Shown here in pieces: positions 24,472-27,186 of a stretch of 27,186 nt of DNA. Below the pieces are notes generated by a model. The model was given only the letters and a program-made list of their open reading frames with translations. It was not told where the DNA came from and did not search any database. Within the stretch, counting starts at the first letter, position 1. Every line of letters begins with the position of its first letter. The translations under genes were made by a program, and so were the position numbers. The DNA is from a bacterium (lineage in GTDB: Bacteria > Verrucomicrobiota > Kiritimatiellia > UBA8416), in the NCBI GenBank assembly GCA_020048935.1, contig JAIFLS010000183.1, positions 1-27,186 of the forward strand, in the 5' to 3' direction.

Positions 24472-24550
24472 CATGAACATCCAACAACCAACGCCCAACA
24501 TCCAACGTCCAAGCTTTTGGAGCCTTTCCTTGGTTGTTGGGCGTTGAATG
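24472..24550. repeat. Dispersed repeat, copy 2, with inverted arms
   Basis: Bases 24489-24503 (caacgcccaacatcc) and 24532-24546 (ggttgttgggcgttg) are inverted copies with one mismatch, so the element can fold. Its right half (24519-24545) matches 141-167 at 25 of 27 bases. It lies immediately before a broken vapB and after the pseudopilin-tailed gene. The rest of the 228-bp gap up to vapC is the vapB remnant. Confidence 0.75.
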
Positions 24551-24593
24551 GTGGCAGGAAAAAGATATGGACTACAGAAAGAGTTAAGCATAA

Positions 24594-24674
24594 AGCCGAT
24601 TACAGGAGCTAAGAAACTTCAAAGGTCGAGTGAACTTAGATTTAGATCTAAATGTTGTTCGCAAACGTTCATGA
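24594..24674 (+). pseudogene. vapB: VapB-type antitoxin remnant (3' end only)
   Basis: In one frame this stretch reads SRLQELRNFKGRVNLDLDLN followed by VVRKRS and a stop. That resembles the C-terminal toxin-binding tail of VapB antitoxins (L..L.G.v....DL..mR..R). Its TGA overlaps the ATG of vapC as ATGA, the usual vapBC arrangement. An in-frame TAA at 24591 closes the frame and no start codon is left, so the N-terminal DNA-binding part is lost. The dispersed repeat begins about 45 bases upstream. Confidence 0.55.
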
Positions 24675-24931
24675 AAGTCCTTATCGACAGCTCTGCCTGG
24701 GTAGCTTATTTCCGCGGCACTGGCGATTTGTCAACAGTTGACTTGATAATTGAAGAGGATCTAGCGGTTACCAACGATCTCATTCTAGCGGAACTGACAC
24801 CCCTGCTTCTCATGCGCGGGGAACGAAAGCTCATAGCACTCCTTAACAACATCGAGAGTTCACCCCTAGCCCTCGACTGGAAAGGAATTATCAACTTGTG
24901 GTGCCCAGTTGAGCCAATCAGCCTCAGGTAG
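24671..24931 (+). pseudogene. vapC: Truncated VapC-type PIN-domain toxin
   Basis: The frame encodes 86 residues; VapC toxins usually have about 125-140. The start MKVLIDSSAWVAYFRG gives the first acidic residue Asp6, and TNDLILAEL the second (Glu41). Similarity continues to about LDWKGIINL (residues 68-76) and then stops; the last residues WCPVEPISLR do not fit. The later acidic residues of the nuclease site and the end of the fold are missing, so an active RNase is unlikely. The stop directly abuts the end of the convergent RidA-like gene, whose own C-terminus looks complete. A+T content is visibly higher than in neighbouring genes, which fits acquisition by transfer. Confidence 0.75.
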
Positions 24932-26017
24932 TCAAACAGCCTTGACGGCATCCACCTCGATCTCGAAGAGCAGGTCATCCCGGCAGACGTCGGCATGCGA
25001 TATCGCCAGGGGAAAGCGGGGAATGCGCAGTTCATGCGCCACGCGGCGGTAGACCGGCAGGTAAGCCATATCCTTGAAATAGGCGATGCCCCGGAACAGG
25101 TCACCCCAGTCCATACCGCGGGAGACAAGCAGCGCACTGACCACTTCCATCGTCTTCCGGATCTGCATTTCCGCGTTGCCCTGATGCACGGACCGGCCAT
25201 TGATATCGATGCTGGCCGTGCCGGAAATCAGCAGGCTGCGATAGTCGGGAGAAACCAGTTCAACTGCCCGGCTGAATGAGCTTTTGTAATCGAGAGCCGG
25301 GTTCTGAAGCGGAGATGAGACGGCTTGGATCGTCATCAGCCCGCCTTTAGGTTGCACGGCAAGTACATCCATGATGATCGCCGCGCCTGACGGGTTACTT
25401 GCCCCGATACCCGTACTGGCCGGGACCATCGACCGGAAGATTCCGGCCGCCTCGAAAAAGGCGGTGCGAGCCCGGTTGAACACATCGTACCAGTCCAGTA
25501 AACGGTCAAGGTAGATCCAGGTGCGGATCATGTCGGTGAACGCGAAACCGTTCTTCTCGAGCACATCGCGAACCAACTGGAACGCGGACGTCACCTGATC
25601 GGAACGCGAGGCGTTCACATCGGCGGGCTGGACCCCGCTCAGGCGGCAATAGCGCGCACTCTCATCTTGATACGTGACACCCAATGTGCGTCCGCTATGA
25701 CAGATCGTCTCCACGCACAAACCCGAAACGGCAACTGCCTGCATGGAGTACATATCGCCGTCCTTGCAGGCATCACCCTGCAACCAGACGGGACTGTGAT
25801 CGCCCCGTGACGCCTCTGAAGCAAAGGCGTCATAATGACGGTTGCCACCAAAGACAAACTGGCTGAGCAGCGTTGCCTCGCATGCCCCGGCGGCGGAACG
25901 CATCACCCGGCGCATATCCGCCGGTGTGTGTACCGTGATGCAATGCTGCGCATGCGTCGGCAACGCCAGCGTGGCGATCTCCGCCTCGTTGTTGGATTTC
26001 AAAACAGTTGCGTTCAA
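24932..26017 (-). CDS. RidA-fold protein, chorismatase (FkbO/Hyg5/XanB2)-like
   Basis: The 361-residue product ends in a RidA/YjgF-type domain: LLISGTASIDINGRSV, then IRKTMEVVSALLVSRGMDWGDLFRGIAYFKD, and HADVCRDDLLFEIEVDAV. An earlier half has a related pattern (VRDVLEKNGFAFTDMIRTWIYLDRLLDWYDVFNRARTAFF in outline, then PASTGIGASNPSGAAIIMDVLAVQP). This size and two-part build match the chorismatase family, which hydrolyses chorismate to dihydroxycyclohexadiene or hydroxybenzoate products. Substrate cannot be proved here. The start is TTG, supported by AAAGGA 6 bases upstream and by the lack of a nearby in-frame ATG. The PPC-domain gene ends 11 bp upstream on the same strand, suggesting an operon. 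Confidence 0.75.
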   Translation of the reverse strand: MNATVLKSNNEAEIATLALPTHAQHCITVHTPADMRRVMRSAAGACEATLLSQFVFGGNRHYDAFASEASRGDHSPVWLQGDACKDGDMYSMQAVAVSGLCVETICHSGRTLGVTYQDESARYCRLSGVQPADVNASRSDQVTSAFQLVRDVLEKNGFAFTDMIRTWIYLDRLLDWYDVFNRARTAFFEAAGIFRSMVPASTGIGASNPSGAAIIMDVLAVQPKGGLMTIQAVSSPLQNPALDYKSSFSRAVELVSPDYRSLLISGTASIDINGRSVHQGNAEMQIRKTMEVVSALLVSRGMDWGDLFRGIAYFKDMAYLPVYRRVAHELRIPRFPLAISHADVCRDDLLFEIEVDAVKAV

Positions 26018-26023
26018 GACAAG

Positions 26024-26029
26024 TCCTTT
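26024..26029 (-). promoter_or_regulatory. Shine-Dalgarno supporting a TTG start
   Basis: AAAGGA on the minus strand sits 6 bases before TTG (26017). It overlaps the stop codon region of the upstream PPC-domain gene, favouring translational coupling. Confidence 0.6.
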
Positions 26030-27186
26030 CAGTCAACAATCTCGACGGGAATCACGCCGATTGCGATTTCGATCACGGTTTGGTTCATCCACTTCGCGAT
26101 CGGATTAAATTCCGGTGACGAGGGGTCTTTCGGGATTCTCAAGGTTCCATTCAATAGCACGGAGACCGTATCGCCAGCCTCCGCATTAGCACTCACATTG
26201 AGAATGACATCCCCGCCCTGCTGATTGATTCTCCCGGTTTCAAGGGTCAGCCATTCCGGAGGTTCAGCCAGCGCAAGCTTGATCCCCCGCCGTGAGTCAT
26301 CGCGCCATTTGACCTGCGAACGAATCCGTATCTGGGAGCCGGCACGGGCACGATACATTCCGTCTTCCGGAGGTGACATGGTGACCGTCACCGGATCCGG
26401 CGGAGCGACCTGCGCCACAAGCTGTTGCGCAGCGACCAGATGGCGGTAGAGAAACGCCTGCATCATATCCTCCGCAGGCACGACACGACGGTGCACGGTT
26501 CCCCCCCCGCACTGTGCGGTTCCCGTGAGTTCAAGTACGCGCAAGCCCTCCTCCGCCTGCGGCGTGGCGGTAATCGTAATGCTGGCTTTGTCCGCCCCGG
26601 CGGGAATGACAGCCCGGAGCAATTCAATACCGCCTGGCGAACCGTCCAGCGCCAAGGTGATCTCTTCACTGAAGCCACCGGTCCGAAGCGCATGAACGGT
26701 GGCCACCGCCGAGCCTTCCTTCGGTATCCGGAGCGAGGCGGGAACGAGTCGCAGGCGAAAATCGGGTTTCTCCTGTGCAATTGTCAAGCGGTAGGAGAAC
26801 TCGGTCCCCCCTTTGCCTTGCACGTCATCCAGCCGGATATAGTACGTGTCTTTCGCGGGCAGCGTGAAATCGATACGGGCATCCGCATGGTGCGTCGCCA
26901 GGCCGGTGCTTTTGTCCTCGGCATCATCACTCACCGCCAGGACCTGCTGCCGGGAATCAAGCAGCAGCAGCCTGGCATCCATCGGTGAACCCAGCCGCCG
27001 GGCATGAACATCCACCGTCAACGCCTGTCCTTGCGCCCCCGCAAAAGAAAACCAGTCCGCATCCCCAGGTGCATTCATCTTGCCGTTGATCACCAACGCA
27101 TGCGGAATGGCACGTGCCTGGGCAAAACTGTCATTCGGTTCGCCCTCCTTCTCATCCGGCAACGCGGACACACGGAATGGACGGCT
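26029..27186 (-). CDS. PPC-domain protein, 5' end outside the window
   Basis: The frame is open to the window edge, so the 385 visible residues are the C-terminal part of a larger protein. A GTG at 27171 is probably internal: the upstream in-frame codons read SRPFR, and PFRVSALPDEKEGEPND is a typical lead-in to a bacterial pre-peptidase C-terminal (PPC) domain. That domain covers about visible residues 15-135 (EPNDSF, GDADWFSF, YYIRLDD, FSYRLTIA). An Ig-like beta segment with PDFRLRLVPASLRIPKEG follows, then a beta-rich end. Proteins of this build in planctomycetes and verrucomicrobia are secreted and may carry upstream enzyme or WD-type domains; nothing catalytic is visible here. The RidA-like gene follows after 11 bp. 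Confidence 0.8.
   Translation of the reverse strand, partial: SRPFRVSALPDEKEGEPNDSFAQARAIPHALVINGKMNAPGDADWFSFAGAQGQALTVDVHARRLGSPMDARLLLLDSRQQVLAVSDDAEDKSTGLATHHADARIDFTLPAKDTYYIRLDDVQGKGGTEFSYRLTIAQEKPDFRLRLVPASLRIPKEGSAVATVHALRTGGFSEEITLALDGSPGGIELLRAVIPAGADKASITITATPQAEEGLRVLELTGTAQCGGGTVHRRVVPAEDMMQAFLYRHLVAAQQLVAQVAPPDPVTVTMSPPEDGMYRARAGSQIRIRSQVKWRDDSRRGIKLALAEPPEWLTLETGRINQQGGDVILNVSANAEAGDTVSVLLNGTLRIPKDPSSPEFNPIAKWMNQTVIEIAIGVIPVEIVD

Noticed and set aside
1..27186. CRISPR array, tRNA, rRNA, prophage or complete IS element
   Set aside because: No regularly spaced direct repeats with unique spacers, no cloverleaf in any gap, and no transposase, integrase or phage-type gene were found.

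Overview
The window is about 62% G+C by eye and densely coded. It reads as a chromosomal segment of a Gram-negative-type (diderm) bacterium: it carries lipoproteins, an ExbB/ExbD motor, TatA and a CsgG-like outer-membrane-type lipoprotein. Several traits together suggest the PVC superphylum, most likely Kiritimatiellota. These are short palindromic repeats scattered between and inside genes, a PulG-like pseudopilin tail on another protein, a planctomycete/verrucomicrobium-style PPC-domain protein and a CsgG-like gene. This assignment is inference from gene style, not from a marker-gene comparison.

Left part (1-5515, all genes on the minus strand). A repeat-rich gap is followed by dinB (DNA polymerase IV), which lies 11 bp behind a YiiX/NlpC-P60-like lipoprotein gene. 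Next, across a 207-bp gap holding a perfect 22-bp inverted repeat, come a CsgG-like lipoprotein and a 58-residue TatA-type protein. hisC and hisD, two steps of histidine synthesis, follow.

Centre (5574-17273, minus strand). A long, tightly packed run reads tyrS > uvrA > TPR protein > exbB > exbD > TonB-like protein > hisD > hisC, with several stop/start overlaps. Upstream of it rpsA (ribosomal protein S1, six S1 domains) has its own sigma70-like promoter and a strong intrinsic terminator. That terminator sits directly before tyrS.

Right part (17486-22798, plus strand). The most interesting locus is a two-gene unit. The first gene is a siroheme sulfite/nitrite reductase in which both halves carry a complete C-x5-C-x37-C-x3-C cluster motif. 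Two bp later comes an unusual fusion protein: TPR region, GltD-type FAD/NAD(P)H oxidoreductase, then a C-terminal cysteine-rich ferredoxin region. The fusion protein is a natural candidate for electron donor to the reductase. Its coding sequence has absorbed a REP-like palindrome in the linker and ends in a repeat-like tail. manA (mannose-6-phosphate isomerase) follows with a His/Thr-rich start encoded by a CA-rich tract.

Far right (22877-27186). A secreted protein with a pseudopilin-like C-terminus comes first (plus strand). Then there is a degraded vapBC toxin-antitoxin remnant next to a copy of the same repeat seen at the left edge. Last, on the minus strand, are a RidA-fold/chorismatase-like protein with a TTG start and the 3' part of a PPC-domain protein that runs off the window. 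No tRNA, rRNA, CRISPR array, complete IS element or prophage gene was seen.
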